From Eutreptiella sp. 'Long Island Sound 2002' (Eukaryota; Euglenozoa; Euglenophyceae; Eutreptiales; Eutreptiaceae): a stretch of DNA of 64,000 nucleotides. Positions 1 through 10,790 of this stretch are shown here, one piece after another; positions within the stretch are counted from its first letter, which is position 1; each line of letters begins with the position of its first letter. A program made the translations under genes and the position numbers. Below the pieces are notes generated by a model, which searched no databases, was not told the DNA's origin, and saw only the letters and a list, made by a program, of their open reading frames with translations. The stretch lies in assembly GCA_964036045.1 (NCBI GenBank), contig OZ038382.1, forward strand, positions 126,666,556 through 126,730,555. Reading direction: 5' to 3'.

Positions 1-1714
1 TACAATGGCAAAAACAGCGAAATGTGGCCAAATTGGCCCACACTCATGTTTCCATATCTCCATGGCCACGGCGAGGATTCTTTCAACCAAGGATGCTATA
101 GACACATGGGACTTACGTTCCAATATATGCCACTTGCCAACCCTCATGGTCGCCTCTAGCTATTTTCCCTAGGGGACAAAGTGACACACAAATGGGGGAG
201 AATAGCAACATACCCCGAATTGGGTGACTCACAACTCTCTCTTCAAGAGGAGAGGCCACATGAGGAAACACCCCATTCGATGCGGGTTTATGTGCCCTCT
301 CCGAATTGCCCTTACCCTTGGTCAAGTGGCGCACGCAACCTCGGAAGGGAAATCAGGGGGAGATGGGGTTTGTGGCCATTCCGGGCAAAACGGCCAAAAT
401 TCACCCAAAAGTGGTCCCTCCAAATATCGTATCTCCGTATCACAAGAGAAAGGAGCCTCGGGCTTTTGCATGGATGCAAACCGAAGCTTTGCCTCCCTTT
501 TGCAACAAGGGTTGAGGTTCAAAGCATAATGGAAACATTTTTAACACCTCAATCCTTGAAGCACACTATTTATGGGAAAAAGTGCATATATTGGCGATAT
601 TGGTATGTACATATCTTTGGGTCATTGAGGAACAAAAATATGAGTAAACACATTTGAGGTAGGCCCATAGTAGGTGCATTCAAATATGCACACTATGGTT
701 AGATTGTCTCCGCCCACTCGTGTCATTAGTGCTTGCATATGAGCGCGTGTGCAAAGAGGCAGTATGGCACGCGTGCTCACTAGGCGAAATTATACAAAAT
801 AGAAGACAAGGTTGTAAAAATCAACCAAGCCATCCACGATGTCGTTCTTGCTCTCTACTTTACATATTGCCTTGGTTCGAGGCTCAACTCCTCATAGGCT
901 TCGAGTACGAGCCTCAGGGGTTTCGCCATTTTTGCCTAATTTTCGACCAAAACTTGCCCTCTTTCGAAAAAAGAGTTTCGGTACGCATTGAATTGCGTGG
1001 AGCCATCGTTGAGTCGGCTCGAAAAAACGAAAATGGCCTAGGGCTTTTGGTCTTGTGAGCATTGTGTTCGGTTATTAACGTTCATGCTCACAAGGCCACA
1101 AAGTTAGCGTTTGCGAGACCCATAGGCTGCCTAAAACATCGCCATTGCCCGCTCCCCTATACAAAGTGATATGCCCACGTGAAAGGGGCATGGATGAAAG
1201 GCATAGGGGGGGAATGTAGGGTTCCGTCCGAACTCATGGTCCTTGAGAACCATGAGTTCGAGCGATCGACGGAAAAGCTTGCGCGCTGATTTTCCCGAAG
1301 ACGCAACGGCGAAAAATTCTGGTGAACACACCAGATGAAAGTACATTAAATACCTACTAGATTCAGCCCTTAAGTTCTCTTAGAAACTCACAGGTACTCG
1401 AGAAACGTTCATCACAAAACTCGCCACGGAGAAGCGACGAAGGCGCGCGAACAGGCGACATCAGGCGGCGATTTCACGACAATCAGAAATCGCGGTAGAA
1501 ATCCGGTATTTCACTGATTTCCGACTGAAAAATCGCCTAAGACAATAAAATTATGGTAATTCTAAATCGATTTATTGGTTAGAAATGGGATTCCAGATTT
1601 TGCGGGTTAGAGAACAGGGATATCCCGCTGACAGCCGGTGTCAACGGCTTCCGCACGGGTGTGACGGCTCACAGGCCCCTGGGCCATGGGCCATAGGTTC
1701 TGGGTACCGCTTCA
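1..1714 (-). repeat. 3' LTR of element A (partial)
   Basis: This stretch aligns base for base with 15018-16754 of the right LTR, by eye about 96-97% identical, and also with 48913-50617 and 63258-64000 of element B. The right border is set by divergence from the right LTR after GCTTCA at 1714 and by the purine tract that follows. A 23-base gap relative to the right LTR lies near 1110. Short open frames here have no family resemblance and are not genes. Confidence 0.92.
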
Positions 1715-1730
1715 CCCCCCTCCTTAGAGG
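1715..1730 (-). other. Polypurine tract of element A
   Basis: On the minus strand the sequence reads CCTCTAAGGAGGGGGG and abuts the LTR start TGAAGCGG. A purine run directly upstream of the 3' LTR primes plus-strand DNA synthesis in LTR retrotransposons. Element B has the equivalent at 50618-50632. Confidence 0.85.
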
Positions 1731-3205
1731 AAACCCTGGGGGGGGCTCGATAACACCCAAGCATGGCAGCGGGTACCTAGGACCATCCCCTGAAGGGGGG
1801 GGGGGTGTGTCACATCCTCACTTCAGGCTGACTTGCGGGTTAGGCTGTCATTACAACTCATGGTGAAACAGGTATGATGCTGTTGGTATTGGTAATCAGA
1901 GGTATAGTATCAAGTATCAAGTCCCGGGTCCTGGCGGCGATTGTTCGGCATCCAAAGGACCCGTTAACCCATACAAGGCGCACCGGGTGCCGGCTGCGAC
2001 GGTCACTACCACAGTGGCAGTGGCATACAGGGCCAACACAGGCGTCACACGACGACCGAGGTGGTCCCACAGGTCGAAAGTGACCACAAAGATCCATTAG
2101 GCTACCCCAGGCTTCCCAAGGCCGCAGTCTGGGGGAGAGTCCCCACAGGTCCTTCCTTGGGCGCACCATGTCCATATCCACGACGCGAGTCCAGAGTGCT
2201 AAAGCCGAACGAGCTCCTCCATAAGGGATCGGGCATCAAGGCCGTCTTTTCCCTCGCCCCATTACCACGAGGGCCATGCATGGGGGAGTCCCCATGCAGT
2301 CTGGGCGGAGGCGTCGACTCCTCAAACCACCAGTTTCCCAGGCAGACTGACCGAGGTCAGGACACCTGAGGTCGCCACCCGACTGCAAGTGCGTCTGCGA
2401 GTCGGTAGGCTCACACTGGGACTGACAGTGGCGGACCGCTGGGAGTGTAGTCAGGCAACTGGGCTTCCCGCCTGGCGCCATCAGGATCTCAGCACATCAC
2501 AGCCACTAGGGCACACGGTATCACGGGCACTCAAACAGAAGAATCTGTACTTAGGTACTGGTCCAGGCTGGACCTTATGTAAGAGCTTGTACACGGCGAC
2601 TCAGAGCGCCACCGTACTCCGATTCGCATCCCTTCGGGGGAAAAAACAGTCCATATTGCGGTGATGGGCTGATAATACACAACATACAGATGCACATATC
2701 CTGGGGAACAGAAAAATAAGCAATAAGCGGGGTAATAGGCATGTAAACACACTCTGGACAGAGCGCCAAACCAAGCCCCGGTTAGGATAAGGCATATGCA
2801 GGAGGGTGGGCAGGAAAACGCCTGAGTTCAGGCCATATATAGTCTGCAGACACACATAGACCGGTCTGGATCCCGCAAGTGCAATGAGATCAGACCACAC
2901 ACCGAACAAAATCGCAATGCCGATGACAGCGGCATCCGTTGCGCAACGTCGTATGGGCTTCAAGGCCCTAAGAGCTCCTAAAATGTCAAGGTCAGTCGCC
3001 CGCCTGGTTTCCCAAGGATTCAGCAGGCGGAGAGTGACGAATAGAAGTGGGAGAGAGGGGCCATCCTCCTCTGGATTCAGCAGGGGGGGGTATATGGCCA
3101 CTCTGATGGCGGGTCACCGAAAGTTGGAAGAGAGCAAGCAAGTGAGGGACGATCCGTCGACCTAACAAGCGCTCAAATGCATCAGGGGAGAGCTTAAGGC
3201 GATGA
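1731..3205 (-). other. 3' untranslated region of element A
   Basis: A 1.5-kb non-coding stretch between the chromodomain stop and the polypurine tract. It is conserved with 50633-52106 of element B, including a perfect hairpin at 2277-2298 (arms TGCATGGGG / CCCCATGCA, loop GAGT) and a G-run of about ten bases near 1796. Open frames here lack recognisable domains. Confidence 0.75.
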
Positions 3206-4651
3206 TCAGGCGCCCCTGGCTGCAATCGCCCGGGTGAGTGCTGCCAAGTCCGACACATGGATCTTGGTCTTGTGGCTGCGGATGTAGTCCATGAAGGGGG
3301 TGTTAATCCGCGGCACGAACGAGGAGACGGGTTCCCAGGTGTCGTGGGACGGCCCATAGCCTCGCCAACGAACCTTGAACTCCAGGCCTCCGGGTGCCGA
3401 GGCGTTCGGCCGCTTGGCCAGGATTTTCTCGACGGTATAGTCGTCCTGCTCAGCATAGTCGTCGTCCGAATCAGCCTCATGTGCGGCATAGTTCAGGGAC
3501 ACGTGTTGGCCACGGAGGTTGGGTTCCCGCACACGGAGTTGACTCTCTTGGCGCTCCCGGAACTGTCCGTGACCCACCTTGATGCGGTAGGTGTCCTCAT
3601 CAATTCTGCGGACCACCTCTCCGGGTGTGAACCAGGCTTTGGTGCGGTGGGTGCCCATAGGGCGGGGTCTGATCACCCACACCGGGTCTTTCACCCTGAA
3701 CTTTTGCGCTGTCGAGCTCGGGGCGGACTTCTGACACTCAGCATGCTCCTTCTCGAGCTGCTGGCGGATGTCCCGCGCCGTTGCCTCTTGCCGTGCAAAG
3801 AATTCCTTGGCGTCCATGGCCATACCATCACCAGACAAGGGAAGTCCCCGACCCAGGGGGTCCCTGCCGAACAGAATCTGGTGAGGGGACAAACCACCCA
3901 GAGTGGGGGTGTCATGATGGGCCTTCAGACCGGGCCACATCTCCTCAAACCAGTTCTGACGTGGATTGGTGATGTGAATCTTGCGCAGCTTCTCGAACAG
4001 CTGCCGTCCAGCCACTTCAGCCCGGCCGTTAGACCGGCTGAGATAGGCGACGCTCTTGGCATGACATATTCCGCTAAGGGAACACATAGCCCTGAACCAG
4101 CCACCAGTAAACTGGGGCCCTCGGTCACTGCAAATGGTGCGGGGGATGTCAAAGACGGTCAGCCCATGACGAATCACCATGACTGCCACTTCCTTGGCAA
4201 GCAACCCCTTTTTGCGTGCCGGAACGGCTACTACGTAGCCGCTGTGGCGATCCACACAAAGGACCACACAGTCAAAGGTCTCCTTGCCAATGTGCACTTT
4301 GGGCATGGAGAAGACGTCCATGGCCACGCTCTCCATGGGCTGGTCAGGCACTGGAGTCCATTGGGCTTCCCCCTTGACGTTCCGGTTATCGGGATTGCAG
4401 GCCTGGCAGACCGAGCAACCCTTCCTGACCTTCTTGATGGCGGTGTAGAGACTGATCTGGTCAATCTCGAACCGGCGCTGCATGTCCAGGGCTTGCTTCT
4501 TGACCCCTGGGTGCATCATGTGGTGGTGCCAAGCTTCACACAGCTCGAGCACCCGGGACTCTGGGACCAGCAGCTTACCATTCCGGTAGAGCTTGCCATC
4601 TTCCTCATTCAGCCCCTTTGGCCACTTCTGCCCGTCATCAGGGTCGGTCAC
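3206..4651 (-). pseudogene. pol: pol of element A: integrase and C-terminal chromodomain
   Basis: This frame encodes the integrase that inserts the cDNA, followed by a chromodomain that in chromoviruses targets integration to modified histones. The zinc-binding HHCC part shows WHHHMMHP and later CSVCQAC. The catalytic triad is visible as MDVFSMP, CSDRGPQFTG and NGRAEVAGRQ, that is D, D and E. The extreme C-terminus contains YTVEKILAKRPNASAP followed by FKVRWRGYGPSHDTWEP, a standard chromodomain with its aromatic residues, and ends AIAARGA-stop. Upstream the frame is closed by a TAG at 4682-4684 where element B has AAG, so the piece is the distal part of a broken polyprotein. Domain order and motifs leave little doubt about identity. 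Confidence 0.92.
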
Positions 4652-4681
4652 AGCCCTATATTCGGCCTCAAAGGCCTCAGA

Positions 4682-5293
4682 CTAGGCGTAGTGGTCGGTC
4701 CAGTCGTCCTGGAGGCAAGACTCAGGGAAGAGGTGCTTGTCGGACTCAGCTCCATCAGGGGCGAGTACTCTGACCGCTCTGCCCATCCTCGTTCCGAGGG
4801 GGGCATCCGCAGCCATGACGACGAAGCATTTAACACCCTCCTCCTCCATCAGGCGCTCCATTTCAATGATCCTCTTGGCTTCAGCGGTCTCAGCTTCATC
4901 GCAATGGGCAGAGACATCCGTCATGCCCTTGCTGGCGGGATAGGCCCACCTGCTGAGACAGTCCGCCACGGTGTTGTCCTTGCCAGGAACATACACAATT
5001 GTGAGGTCGAACTTGGCCAAGGTCTCATGCCATCTTGCCTGTCGGGAGGCGGGATCAGAGGGGCTGTCCACGTGCTCTTTGTGCCACGACTGCAGACTCT
5101 GATGGTCGGTGCAGACGGTGACGGGATGGAGGGCTATGTACCCAGCCCATTTTCCTGAGAGCCATGACGATGGCATACGCCTCCTTTTCTCGGGGCGTCC
5201 ACGTCCGTCTCTGGCCTTCCGCCAGGACTCGGCTCCAGAAGGCCACGGGCACGTGCCTCCCATCGTCAAGCACTTGTTCCAACACAGCGCCAA
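4682..5293 (-). pseudogene. pol: pol of element A: RNase H tail and linker in shifted frame
   Basis: From about 5150 down to the TAG at 4682 this frame continues the RNase H domain of the preceding reading frame (WAGYIALHPVTVCTDHQSLQ, with the third catalytic Asp in TDHQ) and the linker containing VYVPGKDNTVADCLSR, typical of Ty3 pol between RNase H and integrase. The part above 5153 is out of frame and not coding. The break comes from one extra T in the run at 5150-5153; element B has three T at the same place (54051-54053). The frame is the same as that of the integrase piece, separated from it only by the nonsense codon. Confidence 0.88.
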
Positions 5294-8186
5294 CGGCGTA
5301 GTCGGAAGCGTCGCTGCGCAGGACGAACCCTCGGTCAGGATCCACGAGGTGCAGACCCACTGCGGATAGCAGCGCCTGCTTCATCCCCTCAAAGGCACGA
5401 TCGGACTCATCATTCCAGACCAGAGCCTTCTTGGACCCCTTCTTGGTCTCCTCTCGGTTGCCCTTGAGCATCGTCGTCATGGGGGCTGCATACTTGGCAT
5501 ACATCTTGATATACCCCGAGTAGTAGTTGCAGAACCCGAGATACGCCCGTAGCTCAGAGACCGTTTTGGGCTTTTCCCAGTGCTCAATCGCAGCCATCTT
5601 GCCAGGTATGGGCTTCCGCTGCCCGTTCCCAACTACGTGGCCAGCGAAGACCACCTCGCTTACCGCAATGGTGGCCTTGTCACTGCTGCCCGTGAGTTTG
5701 TGCCGAACAAGAAGGTCCAGCACTCGAGTGACGTCCCTCTCATGTGCCCCCAGGAGCTCCTCGTAGCTCATACTGGGGTCCCGGGACGCGATGATCACGT
5801 CGTCCACGAAGAGGTCCGCACAGTCACGCACCGGCTCAAGCAGGTTCTCCAGCATCCGCTGAAAAGCCGCATTGCCGTTGGTAACGCCCATGGGCATCAC
5901 CTTCCACTGGAGAGGTCCAAGTGGGGTGCTCATGGCTGTGCAGGCACGGGACTCCTCGGCGAGAGGCATCTGATGATAACCATGTTTCAGGTCAAACACC
6001 GTGAAGGTCCTCTGCCGGTGTTGTTTTTGCAGCATGTCCTCAATGAGGGGCAGCGTATAGCTGTCATGCTGCGTTTGGGCGTTTAGGCCACGGTAGTCGA
6101 CCACGAGCCGCCACTCACCGTCCACCTTCTTGGGGACGACGAAGCACGGAGAGGCCCACTCAGAGTGGCACGGCTCAAGCCAGCCTCTCTCGATGAAGTC
6201 ACGGAGGATCTTCTCCATGGCTTCCTTCCTCTCGCCCCTCAGGGCGAACTCCCGGTGTCGATACACACGGGGGTCCTGCTTCAGTCGTATCTTGGCCTCG
6301 CCATACGGTCCACGCACCGGTGGGGGAAACACAGGTTTTCCGCTGAACAAGGTATCACCATACTTCTGCTTCAACCTGGCCCTCAATGCCTGGATCTTGG
6401 GACACTCATCGGACTCCGCCTTGGCTTTTCCGGGCACCTTGACCACTGAGCTTACTTGAGGGGTAGCGACCCCACTCGGCTTCGGCTCAGGTGGTCTTCC
6501 CAGGTGGCCCAAAGGGCCATCTCTGGTCTTGCCTCGGAACAAGTCACCGTAGGTGGGTGGGTTCCCGCCGATTGGCTCGTCCTGGCTGGACATGTGGTCC
6601 AGCACCCTCTGTACGAAGGTATTCCCATCATAGGAACCAGAGACGATCGAGTCCACTTCCCACCAGGCTTTGTCCTGGCCCTTGCCCTCACGCTGGCTTC
6701 CCCAGTCGTGAAGGGGCTGATCCATATACCCCTGAACCAGATCCAACTCCTCTTCAGTGAGGGGATCTTCCGATTCTCCGATGTCAACAGGGGAAACCGC
6801 AAAGCATTGCCGCCATGGCTCCGCTATAATACGGTTGACACACACGAAGTCCGTGGTGTCGGCCTGATCAAGGCCCCCATCCCCATAGTGGAATTCCGTT
6901 GGCCATCTCTGGGGTGGCATGGGCTGTCCCTTAGCGTCCTGATAGACACTCTCTCCAGCCGGTAGGACGACCTTGTTTAAGGTCATGTTGGTCAATGAGA
7001 CCACCCAATGTCGGGTGCTTTCCTCCTCGGTGCATCCCATAGGGACAACCAGCACTGCCTTGGAGCGGTCGTTGCGAATCTTCGCTACCGCCCTTGGAAT
7101 GTCCCTTCGGGGGCAATGGATCCACATCAAACCCTGATGCGGACCCAAGTGCTTCTTCCACGCGGAGTCCTGGGCGCTCCAGTACTTCTCACAAACCCGA
7201 AGATGGGCGGAGGTTCCTGAAGAGAACGCATCCAGGGCCAGATCCGAAGCTCCCGGATCCGCAACCACTCGGCTCGCCACTTCCGGCATTACGCTGTACT
7301 CCTGGTTTGCTGGCCCAGTTGGCTCAGTGCCCAGCGCGGCCACTTCGAGCTGATTGCGTTCCGGGTGGATCCATTGGCACTCCACATGGTGCTCAGGTGA
7401 CGAAAGCCACGAGAGCTGGTCGTCCTGGTACAGGGTCATTGAGGCCTGGGCCGGGAGAACGCTGGAGTCCGTCTCCATCATGAAGTCGTACCAGACGATC
7501 ATGTCCCAGTCCATCTCGGCCTCGTAGAAGCGACCTTGCAGGAGGATTTCCTTGCCGAGGTCCGGGCGGCTCAGCTCACGGTGGTTCACGAACTGCAGCC
7601 CAATGGCCGCTTCCTTCGTGCCTCCCACCATGTACTGGCCATTCGCCACCTTCAGCCTGACAGGTTTCCGACTGTCGGTCAAACACTCTGGCGGAAGTAG
7701 GCCAGCCTTGACCAAGCGGACCTGAGCTCCCGTGTCGACCAACACGTCGAAGACCTTCTGCACTTCCCCGCACAAGGCACGGACCTTAAGGTGCAACTGC
7801 TGCTCGCGCCCAACCCGGCGCACGACGTGCAAGCTCAGGATCTCCGGCCGTTCCAGAAGCTCAACAAGCGACTGGTGCAGGTCGTGGACAATGGGCTCAG
7901 GCTGCCCATCTGCAGCATCCAGCTGGGGTCGGGGTGATCCTCCGATACTCTCGGATAGATCTTGAAGCACATCGAATACATTCTTAGTGGCGAAGGATGG
8001 ACGGGCGCAAGGGTTCGTGCCTTCACTTGCCCTCACCCCGCCACCGCGACTGTCGGGTGCCGGACCGGGCCTTCCGCCCGCGGCAATCCCTTCGTGCTTA
8101 CCGTCTCCCGACTGGGATGGTGTGGCGCTTCCCACGACACCATCCTGTGACCGCCCTAGCTGGGGCCCTTGGCTGCAGGGGCTCCG
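5055..8186 (-). pseudogene. pol: pol of element A: protease, reverse transcriptase, RNase H
   Basis: The frame is open from the gag-pol TAG at 8187 and needs no start codon of its own. An aspartic protease is seen near residues 130-240 (VLVDTGAQVRLVKAGL, with an intact DTGA), although the usual Gly in the later I-V-G-x-D-F motif is Trp here (IVWYDF). Reverse transcriptase follows: RLVVDYRGLNAQT, FTVFDLKHGYHQMPL with the first catalytic Asp, and LFVDDVIIAS with the catalytic pair. RNase H starts at VLRSDASDYAVGAVLEQ and continues to REKEAYAIVMALRK, after which the frame is lost through a one-base insertion at 5150-5153; the last ~35 codons are out-of-frame. The protein would process gag-pol and copy the RNA inside the particle. 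Confidence 0.93.
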
Positions 8187-8189
8187 CTA
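8187..8189 (-). promoter_or_regulatory. In-frame TAG between gag and pol of element A
   Basis: Gag ends TSDAP and is followed by TAG, CGG, AGC in the same frame as pol, which is open on both sides. Element B keeps the same TAG-CGG at 57093-57095. Retroviruses such as murine leukaemia virus make pol by reading through an in-frame stop at this point; readthrough here is inference. Confidence 0.55.
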
Positions 8190-10790
8190 GGGGGCGTCGC
8201 TTGTGGAAGTAGGGGTATTCTCTTCTGCATCAACCTCGTTGACACCTTTTTTCATTCCCCTATTCCTAGTCTTCTTGTCCTTGTCCTTGTTCCTGTCGTT
8301 CTTGTTGTCTTCCTTGTTCTTGTTCTCCGACCTGGGGACCCAGTTCCTCTTGATCTCCTGGATCTCCTTGGCCAACTCGGTCCCCACGGACATCAGCTTG
8401 GAGAGCTCGTCCTTGTCGACCTCCACTTTGGGTTCCCGGATACCCGCGGGCGCACGCTTCTTCGACCCGTGCGCCTTCTTGTAGGCCTCCGTGTCGGCCT
8501 GGTGGATGGGGCATGTTCGCAGGTCATGGTTGAAGCCTTTCTTCCTCCCATAACACACGAAACAGCCCTGAGGGTGAGCTCGTATGAACTCCCCAAAGGA
8601 CAGCGGAGCGTCGCCAATGCGGCGAGGATCCCTCTTCTCCTTCTTCTTCCCACCCTGCTGCAGGGGCTTCCAGCTTCCCCGGTTGCTCCCCGCGTTCAGG
8701 CTGTTGGCCACGAAGGCACAAACGGCCATCTCGGCGGGCTCATCGTCGTCGTCATCGTCGACGAGAGTCTCATCGCCATCGGCTCCCGCTGCGTCCATGG
8801 CAGCTTCCCCGCCAGGCCCCTCGCCAACGTAGTTGACGTCACGGTCGCCGGGCCTCAACCCGCAGGTGTGGTGGAGGTTACGGTACTCCTTGAGTACCTT
8901 CTCTCCAACCCACTCCAGGATCTCGTCGCAGCTCATCCGCACCGGGATGGCCTGCAGACGGATGGTCTGGCCCCTCACGTCACACTCATCAAGGCGCCAC
9001 ATCGCGGTCTTCTCGCGATCGTCCGAGACGGTGATGAGGAGAGCGTTCCGCAGGGAGTGCCGTTTGACATCCCGGGCCAGGTTTTTCCTCGTCCAAGCCA
9101 CCACGTTCGTATGATACTCCTTGGGGAGCATCATCTTGAGCGTGTGGTTGGACTTGGCCCTTTTGGCTTCCTCCTTGGTGACTCTCTTGATCCATGCTTC
9201 CGGCAGTACGGAGAGCAGGCGAGCCTGCTCGTCACCCTCGTTCCAGTCCTCCACGTTGCGGCGGAAGAGGGTGTATTGCCCCCAGAAGTGTCGCCAATCC
9301 CGTAGGTCGATCTCCCGACCATCATGCTGAAGCTTGATGGACTTCCACCGCTTGGCAGCCACCTGCGGAGCGTCCACCCGCTCGTGCTCGTTGAGCCACT
9401 TCTTGGCTTCCTTGAGGGTTTTGATTTTCCCCTCCTTGGTTGCCACGAAGTATAGCTCTTGGAGCACTTCCGGCAGGCTGTACCTGAACCGTCTGAAGAC
9501 ATATTTCTCCGCATCTGCGGGATCCATGTCTTCAGTGACGGTCACCCCCCAATCGTCCAGCTTCTCCAGGAAGCGGTTGAGGTTGAGGGGGTTGCCATCG
9601 TACATGGGGGGCTTGATGTCCTTCAGGTCTTCCCACACGGCGGCATCCGCGGCCTTAGAGACCATGAACGCCGGCTGCGAGGTCGACCGAGGTTCCCATC
9701 TGCCTCTCCCACGGACTCCCACGGCTGCCACTTCCATCTCTTCCCCGGTATCCGTGTGGCCACGCCGTGGTTCCTCCATGTACGCTGAACCTAGATGTTC
9801 ACGCCGTACCCCTTCCATGTACGCCTCCTCATCACGGCGCCGGCAGCTGCGTTCAGCGGCCTCTCGTCGTACACCACGCGGCGGGGAAATGCCGAACTCC
9901 TCCAGGTCTTGCTCACCTCCGCCGATATTCCACTCCACGTCTCCTCTGGGGACCTCATCCCTGAGTCCACCATAACGCCCGCCAGCCATTGGGATTGGCT
10001 CCAGGGCTGGTGCGGGGCGTCGGGGGCGTACCGGTGTCCGCGGTGGAGCACGGCGGTTGTGGTACTCCGCGCTGAGCCACTCATCACGCCAATCCTTACT
10101 ACCACTACCGGGCGGCACGCGCTCGTTGCGGCGGCCCGCGCTGTGGTGAGAGGGGGCGCTGAGAGAGGGGGCACTGGCGCTGGGGCAACTCCTGGGGGCT
10201 CCGCCGGGGGCGTGGGGTCTGCCCAGACCTGGTCCAGGTCCCCAGCCGTCGTCCGACGAGCCAGACTCCAGGGGTGGGTGGTCGCTGCCGACGCTCCCAC
10301 GGCCTTCCAGCGCGTCCAGCCTCTGCTGCAGGCCGTTGATAACCCTGTTCAGCGACCTGATCTCGCCCCTGGCGATGTCCAGCTCCGTCTGGGTGGCGGT
10401 GGCGACCTTGGCGCTCTTGACCATCTCCATCTTGGCGATGTCCAGCTCCCTCTGTGCGCCCGCGGTGACCCTGGCGATGCGTGTCATCTCGCCCTTGCCC
10501 GTGTCTACCTCGCGCTCGAGGGACTGGACCCTCCTGCGGAGGTGAAAAATCCACCGCCAGGTGGCATCCGGGTCGCCGCTCCCTGGTGGGTCGTCGGGGT
10601 CCCCAGGGGGGTCCTCCAGGAGGGCCTCCGCCGGGTCCGCCCGGTCCAGGCGGTCCTCCCCTGCCCGGTGGTCCGCCTCCAGGGGGTCCACTTGGGGGGC
10701 GTCCTCCATGGGGTCCTGATGGTCCTCCGCCAGGGGGTCCCGGTGGGTCTCCGCCGGGTCGCCTCGGTGGGTCCAAAGATGGGGGCTTCT
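8187..10790 (-). pseudogene. gag: gag of element A: C-terminal part with capsid-like region and zinc knuckle
   Basis: About 860 codons are open in one frame ending at the TAG. In order: a heptad-rich coiled coil (LRRRVQSLEREVDTGKGEMT onward, with repeated ELDIA units), a Ser/Pro/Gly linker, an Arg-rich stretch with EEAYMEGVRREHLGSAYMEE, a capsid-like helical region (FMVSKAADAAVWEDLKDI to about LLPKEYHT) and a spaced zinc knuckle, CFVCYGRKKGFNHDLRTC, i.e. CX2CX8HX4C in place of the normal CX2CX4HX4C. A Lys/Asn/Asp-rich tail precedes the stop. Particle assembly and RNA packaging are the expected roles. The same frame stays open to 11498, but that upstream part is the wrong frame of the N-terminal half. 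The switch happens inside a G-run-rich Gly/Pro tract near 10600-10790. Confidence 0.82.

Noticed and set aside
1790-1830. GGGGGGGG followed by TGTGTCACATCC as a polypurine tract and LTR start on the plus strand
   Set aside because: The LTR borders of element A are fixed elsewhere by comparison of copies, and no second copy of such an LTR is present.
3257-5158. 633-codon plus-strand open frame, and similar ones at 8169-9305 and 52962-54269
   Set aside because: They are antisense to clear pol or gag domains and show no domain of their own; they arise from GC-rich codon bias.
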